Source: PALSA-505 sp036501145
GTDB taxonomy: Bacteria > Actinomycetota > Actinomycetes > Streptosporangiales > Streptosporangiaceae
Assembly (NCBI GenBank): GCA_036501145.1
Contig: DASYAV010000133.1
Coordinates: 62,001-126,000, forward strand
Reading direction: 5' to 3'
Length of the DNA: 64,000 nucleotides
The notes below the pieces were generated by a model that saw only the letters and a list, made by a program, of their open reading frames with translations, was not told the origin of the DNA and searched no databases. A program made the translations under genes and the position numbers. Below are positions 43,806-53,322 of this stretch, in pieces; position 1 is the stretch's first letter, and the number at the start of each line of letters is the position of its first letter.

Positions 43806-44583
43806 GCACCGGCTGCCAGGGCAGTCTGTCGGCTGCCACCTCGCAGACCGAGCGCAGCGGGGTGACGCTGGCGTACCCGGCGGCCAGCGCGGCCGAGTCC
43901 GATCCCGGCTCCGGCTCCTCACGCTTGTCCGACACGTTAACCTGCAGGTACCCGTCGGCTGCGGACGGCACGATCGCCTGCACCGCGCCGAACGAGGCCA
44001 GCCGGGCGGACCGGATGCCGCGCAGCCGGGCGGCCGGGATGTTGGGCACGTTGACGTTCAGCACCACGCCGCCGGGGACGTTGGGCAGCACGGGCAGCAC
44101 CTCCGCGGCGACCGCGGCCGCGCTCTCCCACTCCGGCCTCCCGGTGTTCTCGTGCACGTCCAGCGAGAACGCCACCGCGGCCAGCCCGTAACCCGCGGCG
44201 GTCATCGCCGCGGCCACGGTGCCGGAATGCAGCACCGCCCGCCCGGTGTTCGGGCCGCGGTTGATCCCGGACAGCACGTAGCGCGGCCGCCCGCCGAACG
44301 CACCGCGCACCGCCGCGAACACGATGAACGCCGGGGTCGCCCGGATCGCGTAGGCCGGGACCGGCCGCGCCGGGGCCGGCAGTTCCCGCCGTTTGATCTC
44401 CACCCGGCCGTTGTCCTGGCTGGCCTTGATGGCCGACCCGGAGCCGGACGCCTCACCGGCCGGGGCGGCGACGACCACGTCGAGTCCCGCGGCCGCGGCC
44501 GCGGCGGCCAGGTGCCAGAGCCCTTCGCTGTCGATGCCGTCGTCGTTGGTGGTGATCGCGTGTGGCGGGCTGGCGGACGGCAT
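43792..44583 (-). CDS. surE: 5'/3'-nucleotidase SurE
   Basis: The 263-residue protein has the SurE metal site: NDDGID at 13-18, the Ser of EASGSGSAI near residue 46, and SGINRGPNTG, followed by HSGTVAAAMTA. It removes phosphate from nucleoside monophosphates and some phospho-compounds, with a divalent metal. Length is normal for the family. It lies 18 bp after the Rho-N-type gene on the same strand. Confidence 0.93.
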   Translation of the reverse strand: MPSASPPHAITTNDDGIDSEGLWHLAAAAAAAGLDVVVAAPAGEASGSGSAIKASQDNGRVEIKRRELPAPARPVPAYAIRATPAFIVFAAVRGAFGGRPRYVLSGINRGPNTGRAVLHSGTVAAAMTAAGYGLAAVAFSLDVHENTGRPEWESAAAVAAEVLPVLPNVPGGVVLNVNVPNIPAARLRGIRSARLASFGAVQAIVPSAADGYLQVNVSDKREEPEPGSDSAALAAGYASVTPLRSVCEVAADRLPWQPVPTPA

Positions 44584-44601
44584 CGGCTCCCCGGTGGTCG
44601 G

Positions 44602-44859
44602 TCAGTGGTTGCGCAGGGCCTTGATCAGCTCGGACTTGGTCATCGTCGAGCGGCCCTTGATGCCTATCTCCCGGGCCCGCTTGACCAGGTCTTCCTTGTT
44701 CCAGTCAGCGTACGACGGGCTCTTGCCGCCGCGCTTGCCGACCTGCTTGCGCGAGCTGGCGGCCGCGGCGTTGGCGATCCGCGCCGCCTTCTGCTGGCTT
44801 TCGCCCTGCTCACGGAGCTTCTGGTAGGTCTTCTCGTCCTTGATCTGTGCCCTCGGCAT
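44602..44859 (-). CDS. Rho-N/SAP-like small basic protein (DUF7218 type)
   Basis: The 85-residue protein has a basic helical N-terminal half (TYQKLREQGESQQKAARIANAAAAS) and a C-terminal Rho-N/SAP-like helix pair, YADWNKEDLVKRAREIGI followed by MTKSELIKALR. Such modules bind nucleic acids. The cellular role is unknown. GGAGGGAGGC lies upstream of the ATG. Confidence 0.83.
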   Translation of the reverse strand: MPRAQIKDEKTYQKLREQGESQQKAARIANAAAASSRKQVGKRGGKSPSYADWNKEDLVKRAREIGIKGRSTMTKSELIKALRNH

Positions 44860-44915
44860 GACGTCTGCCTCCCTCCGGACATGACTTCACGCCGTGCGTA
44901 CCCGGCCTGGCCGGG

Positions 44916-45989
44916 CTAAACATCCGCGCTGGCCTGGGCCTCGGGCGGCCTGGCCTGGGCCTCGGGCGGCCTGGCCTGGGCCTGGAGGCGTTCGCGCTGC
45001 GGGCCGACGGTGTATCCCGGATCCCGGGCGGACGCCTGGCCGGCCTCGAAAACCCCGAACCTGGTGAGTGCGGACGCGGCGACCAGGGCCAGCCCCGCGG
45101 CTCTCGTCACCGGTTTTGATATTGAACGGCTGCGCCCGGCCAGACCGGCCACCGCACCGGCCAGCCCGGTCAGCGTGAGGACCTCGGCGGCCTGCAGCAG
45201 CTTGCCGGGCCGGCCGGCGTGGTACGGCTCGGCGACCTGGCCCAGGCGGTGGCTGATCAGGTGCTTGGCGGTGACCTCGGCGGTGGCGCCCAGCGCCGCG
45301 AACCTGGCCGCCTGGCCGGTCTGGCCGGCCGGGGCGGTCAGCATGCCCAGGCCGCCGGCGGCCGCGGCGGCCGACCCGGCGAACAGGTAGGGCATCTCGC
45401 GGTGCGCGTCGTGCCAGGCCGGCACCGCGGTATCGGACAGCAGCGCGCCGGTGTAGGTGGCGATGCCGCTGCCGAGCGCGGCCGCGGCGGTGGTGGCGGC
45501 GGCGCCGGCCCGGGGCAGCCAGCCGGTCACCGCGCTGGCCGCGGCGGCCCCGGCGAGCGGGCCGTAGCCGGCCAGCAGCCAGGAGCCGACGCTCATCGGC
45601 GAGCTGGGCTTGAACACCCGCAGCATGTTGTAGAACCTGGCCGGCCTGCCCAGGTCGGCGATCAGCGCGGCGGCGGACCCGCCGATCGCGCCGACCGCGG
45701 CGATCTTCGCGTTGCGGGCCAGCTCATGGTGCCCGCGGGCCTGCGCGGACAAGGCCAGCACGGACGACGCGCCGGCCAGGCCGCCGAGGAACAGGTAGCC
45801 GGGGACCTCCGGTTCCTTCCACAGCGATTCCTTGATCACCGGCCGGCCGTAGTAGGAGCGGAACTCCGCGCGCGGCACGGCCAGCTGCTCGCCGCGGTCG
45901 CCTCGCCCGCCTCCCCGGCCCCCAGCTTTGCCCCGCCGGCCGTTGGGCTGAGCGCTCACGGATTCCTCGCTCGCGCGGGCCTCGCTCAC
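44916..45989 (-). CDS. nrfD: NrfD/PsrC-type membrane anchor of formate dehydrogenase
   Basis: The 357-residue protein has a basic, Gly-rich N-terminus, then SYYGRPVIKESLWKEPEVPGYLFLGGLAGAS and at least eight membrane helices, as in NrfD/PsrC subunits that pass electrons from an iron-sulfur subunit to quinone. The tail repeats ARPPEAQ. GTG 45989 overlaps the iron-sulfur subunit stop by 4 bp (GTGA). Its use in place of a haem-containing FdnI-type gamma subunit is usual for the actinobacterial enzyme. Confidence 0.88.
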   Translation of the reverse strand: MSEARASEESVSAQPNGRRGKAGGRGGGRGDRGEQLAVPRAEFRSYYGRPVIKESLWKEPEVPGYLFLGGLAGASSVLALSAQARGHHELARNAKIAAVGAIGGSAAALIADLGRPARFYNMLRVFKPSSPMSVGSWLLAGYGPLAGAAAASAVTGWLPRAGAAATTAAAALGSGIATYTGALLSDTAVPAWHDAHREMPYLFAGSAAAAAGGLGMLTAPAGQTGQAARFAALGATAEVTAKHLISHRLGQVAEPYHAGRPGKLLQAAEVLTLTGLAGAVAGLAGRSRSISKPVTRAAGLALVAASALTRFGVFEAGQASARDPGYTVGPQRERLQAQARPPEAQARPPEAQASADV

Positions 45990-46861
45990 CCCGGCCTCCC
46001 GTCCCGGCGCCACCGGCCGCCGATGCCGGCGGCCACGCCTGCGGCCAGCAGCCCGGCCGCGGCGGTGGCCACGTGCCGCCACATCCGCGGCAGGTCCCGG
46101 GTGGTGACCCGGGGGTCGGGCGGCAGGCCGTACACCTCCGGCTCGTCCAGCAGCAGGAAGAACGCCCCGCCGCCGCCGATGCCGTCGTCCGGGTCCTCCA
46201 GGTAGAGCCGGGCCTCGGGGACGCCGCGCTCGTGCAGCGCGTCCACCCGCAGCTGGGCCCGCTCGCGCAACTCGTCGACCGGGCCGAACTGGATGGACTC
46301 GGTGGGGCAGGCCTTCGCGCAGGCCGGGGTCTGACCGTCGCCGATCCGGTCGTAGCACAGCGTGCACTTGTGCGCGCCGCCGTCGGACTCGCGGCGGTCG
46401 ATGACACCGAACGGGCAGGCCGGGATGCAGTAACCGCACCCGTTGCACACGTCGTCCTGCACCACCACGGTGCCGAACTCGGTGCGGAACAGCGCGCCGG
46501 TCGGGCACACGTCCAGGCAGGCGGCCTCGGTGCAGTGCTTGCACACGTCGCTGGACATCAGCCAGCGGGGCGGGCCACCGGCACCGTCAGCAGTGCTGGG
46601 CGCCCGGCCGATCTGCTCGATGAAGGCCACGTGCCGCCAGGTGGAGGCGTTCAGGCTGACCGTGTTGTCGTAGGACATGCCGGTGAACAACAGGCCGTCC
46701 TCCGGCACGTCGTTCCATTCCTTGCAGGCCACCTCGCAGGCCTTGCAGCCGATGCAGACGGAGGTGTCGGTGAAGAACCCCATCCGTGGCGGATGGTCCG
46801 GATAGCCGCTCGCCGCAGCCGGATCCGCCTGGCCAGGCGCAAGCCGTTCATTATTTGTCAT
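45986..46861 (-). CDS. Formate dehydrogenase iron-sulfur (beta) subunit
   Basis: The 291-residue protein has 16 cysteines in four groups for four [4Fe-4S] clusters: C36/39/42/46, C107/110/115/119, C139/142/145/149 and C166/169/181/185. A C-terminal membrane helix (HVATAAAGLLAAGVAAGIGG) anchors it. It carries electrons from the selenoprotein subunit to the NrfD anchor. The ATG overlaps the alpha-subunit stop by 4 bp. Confidence 0.92.
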   Translation of the reverse strand: MTNNERLAPGQADPAAASGYPDHPPRMGFFTDTSVCIGCKACEVACKEWNDVPEDGLLFTGMSYDNTVSLNASTWRHVAFIEQIGRAPSTADGAGGPPRWLMSSDVCKHCTEAACLDVCPTGALFRTEFGTVVVQDDVCNGCGYCIPACPFGVIDRRESDGGAHKCTLCYDRIGDGQTPACAKACPTESIQFGPVDELRERAQLRVDALHERGVPEARLYLEDPDDGIGGGGAFFLLLDEPEVYGLPPDPRVTTRDLPRMWRHVATAAAGLLAAGVAAGIGGRWRRDGRPG

Positions 46862-49800
46862 ATTTCGGTTCCCGTGTCGCCGGTGATGCCGGCCCGCCGC
46901 TGGTACTCGTGGACCAGGTCCCGCAGGGCCGGCCCGCGGGGACGGCGTCCCGGGCGGATGTCGCAGGTCAGCGCCTTGACTTCCTGGATGTGCACGTTCG
47001 GGTCCAGCGACAGGTGCGCCAGTTCGTTCGCGGCGTCGCCCGTGCTGTAGCCGTTCGGGCCCCAGTGGTAGGGCAGGCCGATCTGGTGCAGCACCCGGCC
47101 CTGCACGGTCAGCGGGGTCATCCGCTCGGTGACCAGCACCCGGGCCTCGATCGCGTTGCGCGCGGAGATGATGGTGGCCCAGCCGGCGTGCTGCAGGCCG
47201 CGTTCGGCGGCCAGCGCGGGCGACACCTCGCAGAAGAATTCCGGCTGCAGCTCGGACAGGTAGGGCAGGAACCGGGACATGCCGCCGGCCGTGTGGTGCT
47301 CGGTCAGCCGGTAGGTGGTCGCCACGTACGGGTACACGTCCGAGCCCGGCTCGTCGCCGCTGGGCGCGAACCGGTCCTCGGGGTGCGGGATGATTTCCCG
47401 GGCCGGGTTGCGCTGCTGGCCGTAGACCGGGTTGCGCAGTGGTGATTCCTGCGGCTCGTAGTGGGTGGGCAGCGGCCCGTCCACCAGCCCGGCCGGGGCG
47501 AACAGCCACGCCTTGCCGTCGGCCTGCATGATGAACGGGTCGATCCCGGAAATCGCCTCGACGCCCCTGGCATCTTTGGCGGGCCGGTAGGACGGCGGCC
47601 GGTCGGCTATGAAGTCGGGGACGTCGTGCCCGGTCCAGGTCCCGTTCTCGGCGTCCCACCAGACCAGGGCCTTGCGCTCGCTCCAGGGTTTGCCCTCGGG
47701 ATCGGCCGAGGCCCGGTTGTAGATGATCCGGCGGTTGGCCGGCCAGGCCCAGCCCCAGCCGCCCGCGATCCAGTTCTGCTCCCGGCCCGGCTTGCGCCGG
47801 TCGGCTTGGTTCACGCCGCCGGCGTACACCCCGCAGTAGATCCAGCAGCCGCACGTGGTCGACCCGTCCGGCTTGAGCTGGGTGTAGGACGACAGCGGCT
47901 TGCCGTCGGTGTCCCAGCCGTTGATCTCCGCCAGCACGGCCTCGGCGTCCGGCTCATCCAGCGGGCCGTTCACCGGGTACTCCCAGGTCAGGTCGAGCAC
48001 CGGCCGGTCCATCCCGGCGGGGGCCAGGCCTTCGGGATGGGTGCCCGCCTGGGCCTCGGGCGGCCCGGCCCGGCCCGCCGGTTCGGCCGCGGCCAGCTTC
48101 TCCCGGATCCGGCGGCCCAGGTGGTAGGTGAACCACAGGTCGCTGCGGGCGTCCCCGGCCGGCTCGACGGCCTGGTGGTGCCACTGCAGCATCCGCTGGG
48201 TGTTGGTGAACGAGCCGTCCTTCTCGGTGTGCGCGGCGGCGGGCAGGAAGAACACCTCGGTCGGCAGGTCCTCGGTGGTCATCTCGCCGGTCTCGATCTC
48301 CGGCCCGTTCTTCCACCAGGTCGCGCTCTCGATCAGCGAGAAGTCCCGCACCACCAGCCAGTCCAGGTTGGCCATGCCCAGCCGCTGCATCCGCGCGTTC
48401 GCCGAGCCCACCGCCGGGTTCTGCCCGAACAGGAAGAACCCCTTGCAGGTGCCCGCCAGCTGGGCCCGCACCGTCTCGTAGGTGCTGTGGCTGCCGGTGA
48501 GCCGCGGCAGGTAGTCGTAGCAGAAGTCGTTGTCGGCGGTCGCGGCCGGCCCCCAGTACGCCTTGAGCAGGCTGACCATGTAGTCGCGGGTGTTCGCCCA
48601 GAACCCCTTGTCGGTCTTCTCCGCCTCGACGTAGCCGTCCAGGTCGTCGTTGCCGGTCGCGTGCGGCATCGGCAGGTACCCGGGCAGCAGGTCGAACAGG
48701 GTCGGGATGTCGGTCGAGCCCTGGATCGAGGCGTGCCCGCGCAGCGCCAGGATCCCGCCGCCCGGCCGGCCCATGTTGCCGAGCAGCGCCTGCAGGATCG
48801 CCGCGGTGCGGATGTACTGCACGCCCACCGTGTGCTGGGTCCAGCCCACGCTGTACACGAACGCGGTGGTCCGCTCGCGCCCGGAGTTCTCCGTGATCAG
48901 CCGGGCCACCTCGGCGAACTGGTCCTGGCTGACCCCGCTGAGCTGCTCGACCAGTTCCGGGGTGTACCGGGCGAAGTGCCGCTTGAGGATCTGGAACACG
49001 CACCGCGGGTGGGCCAGCGTCTCGTCGGTGTCCGGCTCCGGGTGCGCGGCGGCCCCTCCCGAGCCGTGCGCCTCGCCGCGGGCGGCCCGGCGCACGTCGC
49101 GGAGGCTGGCATGCACGCCGCGCTGGCCGCTGGCCGCGGCCACCTCCCCACCCTGGTATTCCCAGGCCCCGATGTCGTAGGTGCGGTGTTCGCGGTCGAA
49201 GCCGGCGAAAACGCCGTCCAGGTCCTCGGGGCCGGCGTAATCGGCGGTGATGATGGTGGCGGCGTTGGTGTAGTTCACCACGTAGTCGCGGAAGTACTTG
49301 CCCTCGCTCAGCACATGGTTGATCAGCCCGCCGAGGAAGGCGATGTCCGCGCCGACCCGGATCGGCACGTGCATGTCGGCCAGCGCGCTCGTCCGGCTGA
49401 ACCGCGGATCCACGTGGATCACCTTGGCGCCGCGCTGCTTGGCCTCCATCACCCACTGGAATCCCACCGGGTGGCACTCGGCCATGTTTGAGCCCTCGAT
49501 CAGGATGCAGTCGGAATTCTGCAGATCCTGCTGCATCGTGGTCGCGCCGCCGCGGCCGAAACTGGTCCCCAGACCGGGGACGGTGGAGGAGTGTCAAACA
49601 CGCGCCTGGTTCTCGATCTGGATCGCACCCAGCGCGGTGAACAGCTTCTTGATCAGGTAGTTCTCTTCGTTGTCCAGCGTCGCGCCGCCCAGGCTGGCGA
49701 ACCCCATGGTGCGCCGGGTGCGCTGGCCCTGGTACTCCTCCTGCCAGCCCTGCCGCCGCGCGGAGATCACCCGGTCGGCGATCATGTCCATCGCGGTGTC

Positions 49801-50160
49801 CAGATCCAGCGGCTCCCATTCGGTGCCGCGCGGGCGCCGGTACAGCACCCGGTACTGGCGGCCGGGGCCGGTGGTCAGCTGCAGGCTGGCCGATCCCTTC
49901 GGGCACAGCCGCCCCCGGCTCACCGGGGAGTCCGGATCCCCCTCGATCTGGGTAACCTTGCCGTCGGCGACGTACACATTCTGCCCGCAGCCGACCGCGC
50001 AGTACGGGCAGACCGACCTGACCACCTGATCGGCGGTGGCCGTCCTGGGCTGCCGCGCCGCGGTCTCGCCACTCTTCACCGCGGCGCCATGGCCGGTGCT
50101 GTCCGCGCCGGTGAGCTGCCGGTACACCGGCCATTCACCGAGCCACGTGCGCACGCCCAT
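46858..50160 (-). CDS. fdh: Formate dehydrogenase catalytic (alpha) subunit, selenocysteine-containing
   Basis: This is one 1101-codon gene with an in-frame TGA at 49596-49594 read as selenocysteine 189. Frame is continuous across the TGA, and the context (IENQARV-Sec-HSSTVPGLGTSFGRGG) is the conserved active site of FdnG/FdoG-type enzymes. The N-terminal [4Fe-4S] ligands are C51, C54, C58 and C86. The enzyme binds a molybdenum or tungsten bis-MGD cofactor and oxidises formate to CO2. There is no twin-arginine signal, so the catalytic subunit probably faces the cytosol. A GAGAGGGG site precedes the ATG. Annotation as two genes or a nonsense mutant would be wrong. Sel genes are not in this window. 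Confidence 0.93.
49565..49596 (-). promoter_or_regulatory. Sec UGA codon and bacterial SECIS hairpin
   Basis: On the minus strand the TGA (49596-49594) is followed after 12 bases by a 17-base hairpin, GTCCCC-GGTCT-GGGGAC (49581-49565). Loop sequence GGTCT and the 6+5+6 size match the minimal SelB-binding upper stem of Escherichia coli fdhF, which lies 11 bases from its UGA. This recruits SelB and the selenocysteine tRNA. Confidence 0.88.
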
Positions 50161-50229
50161 CCGGCGCGCCCCCTCTCCAGGGTGCCGTGGGGTATCTGCG
50201 GTTATTGCGATCTTAGCTGGCGCAACGTT

Positions 50230-51204
50230 TCATGTGGTGCTCACCGGCACCTCGCGAACCACGTCGGTGGGCGGCTTGTCCCGGCGCAGTCCCTCGAATC
50301 TGGGGTGCCGCAGCTCGCCTGCCTGGGTCCATTCGCTGAAGCCGACCTCCGCGACGAGCCGTGGCTCGACCCAGTGCACCCCGGAGCGGGGCAGCTTCCC
50401 CCCGGCGAAGGGCGGGTCTGCCCGCTGCATGCCCGTCAGCTCGGCGTGCAGATCCCGCAGCAACTGCTGGGTGAAGCCGGTGCCCACCTTCCCGGCGTAG
50501 ACCAGGCGCCGCCCGGCGTCGTAGTAGCCGAGCAGCAGCGCGCCGAAGCCCACCCGGGAGCGCTGCGGGTCGGTGTACCCGCCGATGACGAACTCCTGCC
50601 CCGACTGGCACTTGAACTTCAGCCAGTCCTTGCTCCGCCCGGCGTGGTATGGGGCGTCCGCGCGCTTGGCGATCAGGCCCTCCCAGCCGTCATGGCAGGC
50701 CTGCTTGATGAACTCCGCGCCGTCGGTGTTGCGGTGCGCGGTGAAACGCAGCGGGTCGTCGAAGCTGAACTGGCGGCGCAGCAGTTCCTTGCGTTCGCGC
50801 AGCGGGCGCGCCCGCACGTCCTCGCCGCCGGCGTACATGATGTCGAACAGGTAGTAGAAGACCGGCACCCGGGCGCACAGCTCGGCCGACGGATGCGCCA
50901 CGTGGATGCGCTGCTGGAGGTGGGCGAAGCTGGTCTGGCCGCGGTCGAAGCTGACCACCTCGCCGTCCACGACGAAGTCGCCGGCCTGCTGGCGGGCCAG
51001 CGCCCCGGCCAGCTCCGGGTAGGCGGCGTTCGCGGATTTCTTGTTGCGGGTCAGCAGGTGCACCTCGGCGCCGCGGCCGAACGCGAGGCAACGTTCCCCG
51101 TCCAGCTTGCGCTCGAATATCCAGGCCGGGTCGGAGAACCAGTCCCTGGTAAGCGTGGCGAGCTGCGGCTCGACCCAGTCCGGCGGTCCGGCTGTGCCGG
51201 GCAT
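50230..51204 (-). CDS. ATP-dependent DNA ligase (LigD-ligase-like, standalone)
   Basis: The 324-residue protein has motif I KLDGERC with the adenylated lysine K33, later motifs including DGEVVSF, GWEGLIAKR and WLKFKC, and a C-terminal OB-fold (EFVIGGYTDPQ...FGALLLGYYD). It corresponds to the ligase domain of LigD or to LigC-type enzymes used in non-homologous end joining and repair. No Ku, polymerase or nuclease domain is present here. It starts 5 bp after the NADH dehydrogenase stop. Confidence 0.92.
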   Translation of the reverse strand: MPGTAGPPDWVEPQLATLTRDWFSDPAWIFERKLDGERCLAFGRGAEVHLLTRNKKSANAAYPELAGALARQQAGDFVVDGEVVSFDRGQTSFAHLQQRIHVAHPSAELCARVPVFYYLFDIMYAGGEDVRARPLRERKELLRRQFSFDDPLRFTAHRNTDGAEFIKQACHDGWEGLIAKRADAPYHAGRSKDWLKFKCQSGQEFVIGGYTDPQRSRVGFGALLLGYYDAGRRLVYAGKVGTGFTQQLLRDLHAELTGMQRADPPFAGGKLPRSGVHWVEPRLVAEVGFSEWTQAGELRHPRFEGLRRDKPPTDVVREVPVSTT

Positions 51205-51209
51205 CGCGG

Positions 51210-52532
51210 TCAGTCCCCCTCGGGCGGGTCGTCGCCCACGATCATGCCGCCGCCGTGCCGCCAGGTGACGTACCGCCAGGACAGGTTGAGCAGCGTGGAA
51301 ACCCGGTTCCGGCCACCCAGCAGGTAGAAGATGTGCAGGCCCAGCCAGGCGAGCCAGGCCAGGGTGCCGCGGAACCGGATCCCGCGCGGCAGATCGCACA
51401 CGGCGCTGCGGCGGCCGATCGTGGCCATGATGCCCTTGTTGTGATAGCGGAACGGGACGGTGTCCCGGCCGGCCTCCAGCCGCACGATCTGCGCGGCCGC
51501 GTGCCGGCCGGCCTGCATGGCCGCCGGGGAGAGCTGCGGGAGCGGGTCGTCCTCGACGTAGCCGATGTCGCCGATGGCGAAGATCCGGTCCTCGCCCTTG
51601 ACCCGCAGATCCGGCCGCACGACGATGAGCCCGTGCCTGCCCTGCGGCAGCCCCAAGTGCGCGACCTCCGGCGAGGCGGCCACCCCGGCGGCCCACACGG
51701 TCAGATCGCTGCGCAGCGTCTGCCCGTCGGACACCGTCACCGAGTCCGCGGTGACCTCGCGGATCGCGGTGTTCAGCCGGACCTCCACGCCGCGCGACTC
51801 CAGCTGGCGGCGGGCGTACTCGCGCAGCGAGGCGGTGAACGGCGGGAGCAGGACCGGCCCCATTTCGACCAGCCTGATCTTCACCCGCTTCGGGTCGATC
51901 TCCGGGTAGGACGCGGCGAGCGCGTTGCGCAGCTCAGCCAGCGTGCCGGCGACCTCCACGCCGGTGGCGCCGCCGCCGACGATCGTAATCACGACGTCGT
52001 CGCCGGCCGGGTGGATGCTCATCCGTTCCAGCCCGGCCAGGATGTGGTCGCGCAGGATGATGGCGTCGCGCCGGGTGTACAGGGCCAGGCTGTGCTTGGC
52101 TGCCCCTTCGATGCCGAAGAAGGACGCCGAGATCCCGGTGGCGATGATCAGGTAGTCGTAGCCGAGCTTGCCGCCGTCGGCCAGCTTCACCTGCCGGGCC
52201 TCGCGGTCGACGCCGGCCAGCGTGCCGTGCCGGAACCTGGCGCGGTACTTGCGGGCGAACGGGCGGACCGGGTAGGCGACGTCGCCGGGATTCAGGCCGG
52301 CCGTCGCCACCTGGTAGAGCAGCGGCTGGAACGTGCTGTAGATGTTGTGATCCACCAGGGTGACACGCAGCCCGGCGCGGCGCAGGGTGCGCAGCGTGGA
52401 CAGCCCGCCGAACCCGGCGCCGGCCACCACCACCCTCGCGGCACCCGTTCCGGCCGCATCCGCGGCACCCGGCCCGGCAGCACTCGCGGCGCCCGGCCCG
52501 GGGCTCTGCTCAGGTCCTTGCCCACCCGCCAT
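51210..52532 (-). CDS. Type II NADH dehydrogenase (NDH-2)
   Basis: The 440-residue protein has an Ala/Gly-rich leader, an FAD motif VVVAGAGFGGLSTLRTL, an NADH motif ITIVGGGATGVEVAG, and IFAIGDIGYVED. Its C-terminal part has the amphipathic segment typical of membrane-attached NDH-2 (LAWLAWLGLHIFYLLGGRN). It oxidises NADH and reduces quinone without pumping protons. Together with the downstream formate dehydrogenase it gives two quinone-reducing entries in the same gene block. Confidence 0.9.
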   Translation of the reverse strand: MAGGQGPEQSPGPGAASAAGPGAADAAGTGAARVVVAGAGFGGLSTLRTLRRAGLRVTLVDHNIYSTFQPLLYQVATAGLNPGDVAYPVRPFARKYRARFRHGTLAGVDREARQVKLADGGKLGYDYLIIATGISASFFGIEGAAKHSLALYTRRDAIILRDHILAGLERMSIHPAGDDVVITIVGGGATGVEVAGTLAELRNALAASYPEIDPKRVKIRLVEMGPVLLPPFTASLREYARRQLESRGVEVRLNTAIREVTADSVTVSDGQTLRSDLTVWAAGVAASPEVAHLGLPQGRHGLIVVRPDLRVKGEDRIFAIGDIGYVEDDPLPQLSPAAMQAGRHAAAQIVRLEAGRDTVPFRYHNKGIMATIGRRSAVCDLPRGIRFRGTLAWLAWLGLHIFYLLGGRNRVSTLLNLSWRYVTWRHGGGMIVGDDPPEGD

Positions 52533-52566
52533 CGTGACCTCCTTGGGTACAGCATTCCCCCAAAGG

Positions 52567-52929
52567 TCAGGATCGCGTATCCACCTCGCCGTCCGGCTTG
52601 CCGGGTACCGCGTTGGCCACGTGCCGGACCCGCGGGGTGCCGTCTTCGGCCGGGTCGGCGGCGGCGATCTGGGTGCCGGGGGCGTCGGGCACGTCGCCCT
52701 GCGGCGGCGGCCCGCCCATCATGTCGCGCACCGCGTCGCCGTCCCCCGCGGGCCGGGCGTCCCCGCGCGGCCTGGCCGCTGCATGCTGCTCGCTGGTGGC
52801 CGGCGCCTGCTGGCCCTGGCCGGCCTGGTGGCTGGCCGGCGTGGGTTCGTGCCGCTTCTGGTTCACCGAGGCCTGGTGGCTGCCGGTGTCCTGGGCCTGA
52901 TCAGTCTCGCGTTCGGTGTGTTCGCTCAT
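52567..52929 (-). CDS. Hydrophilic hypothetical protein
   Basis: The 120-residue protein is Gln/Ala/Asp/Pro-rich and has no hydrophobic core, so it is probably disordered. The ATG at 52929 follows a perfect GGAGGAG site. It precedes the NDH-2 gene by 34 bp on the same strand. No family is recognised. Confidence 0.6.
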   Translation of the reverse strand: MSEHTERETDQAQDTGSHQASVNQKRHEPTPASHQAGQGQQAPATSEQHAAARPRGDARPAGDGDAVRDMMGGPPPQGDVPDAPGTQIAAADPAEDGTPRVRHVANAVPGKPDGEVDTRS

Positions 52930-52939
52930 CGTGCGCTCC

Positions 52940-53170
52940 TCCGTTTCGGGCTTGGCCGGCTCGCGCGCCCGCGCCGGGCGGGCTTCCCGCCGGTGAGCAG
53001 GCTTCCGCACCCGCCTTGGCCTTGGCCACCTGGCCCGCGGCGGGGCCGCTGACGGTAACTGGGAAGAACAGCTCGGGGTCGCTGTGCCGGCATGCTCCGC
53101 TGGCCGCCCAGCCGGTCAGGCGGGCCGGGCTGGCTGTCGTCCGGGACATTGTCGTCGGGGGCATCGTCAC
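52940..53170 (-). pseudogene. Decayed WhiB-like gene
   Basis: One minus-strand frame reads WAASGACRHSDPELFFPV then GPAAGQVAKAKA, which is the N-terminal half of a WhiB protein with its first cysteine. The expected C-x2-C...C cluster is broken. After AKAKA a single-base shift near 53005 would give CGSCSPAG, and the last cysteine and the GVWGG turn are absent. The region has no good start and sits in the 457-bp gap 52930-53386. Confidence 0.5.
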
Positions 53171-53322
53171 CTCGGGTGTCGCGGGATTCCCTGACGGGAT
53201 TCAGTGCTGCGCTGCTGCCCATAACGAGATCACCTACCCACCGGACGCACTCAAATGCCGGCGAAGCACGCGGTCATCCATACGCGGCGGCAAAGCCCGG
53301 ACTCCGGCGCTGAGGCCGGCAT

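Noticed and set aside
44916..46544. Single 542-residue NrfD fusion from an upstream start
   Set aside because: The first part is an out-of-frame shadow of the iron-sulfur subunit. A GTG start at 45989 with a GTGA overlap defines the real gene.
47461..49491. 676-codon plus-strand open frame
   Set aside because: It is antisense to the formate dehydrogenase gene and encodes a Val/Gly/Arg/His-rich sequence without motifs.
49537..49596. Nonsense mutation or frameshift in formate dehydrogenase
   Set aside because: Frame is unchanged across the TGA, the flanking residues match the Sec active site, and a SECIS hairpin follows, so recoding explains it.
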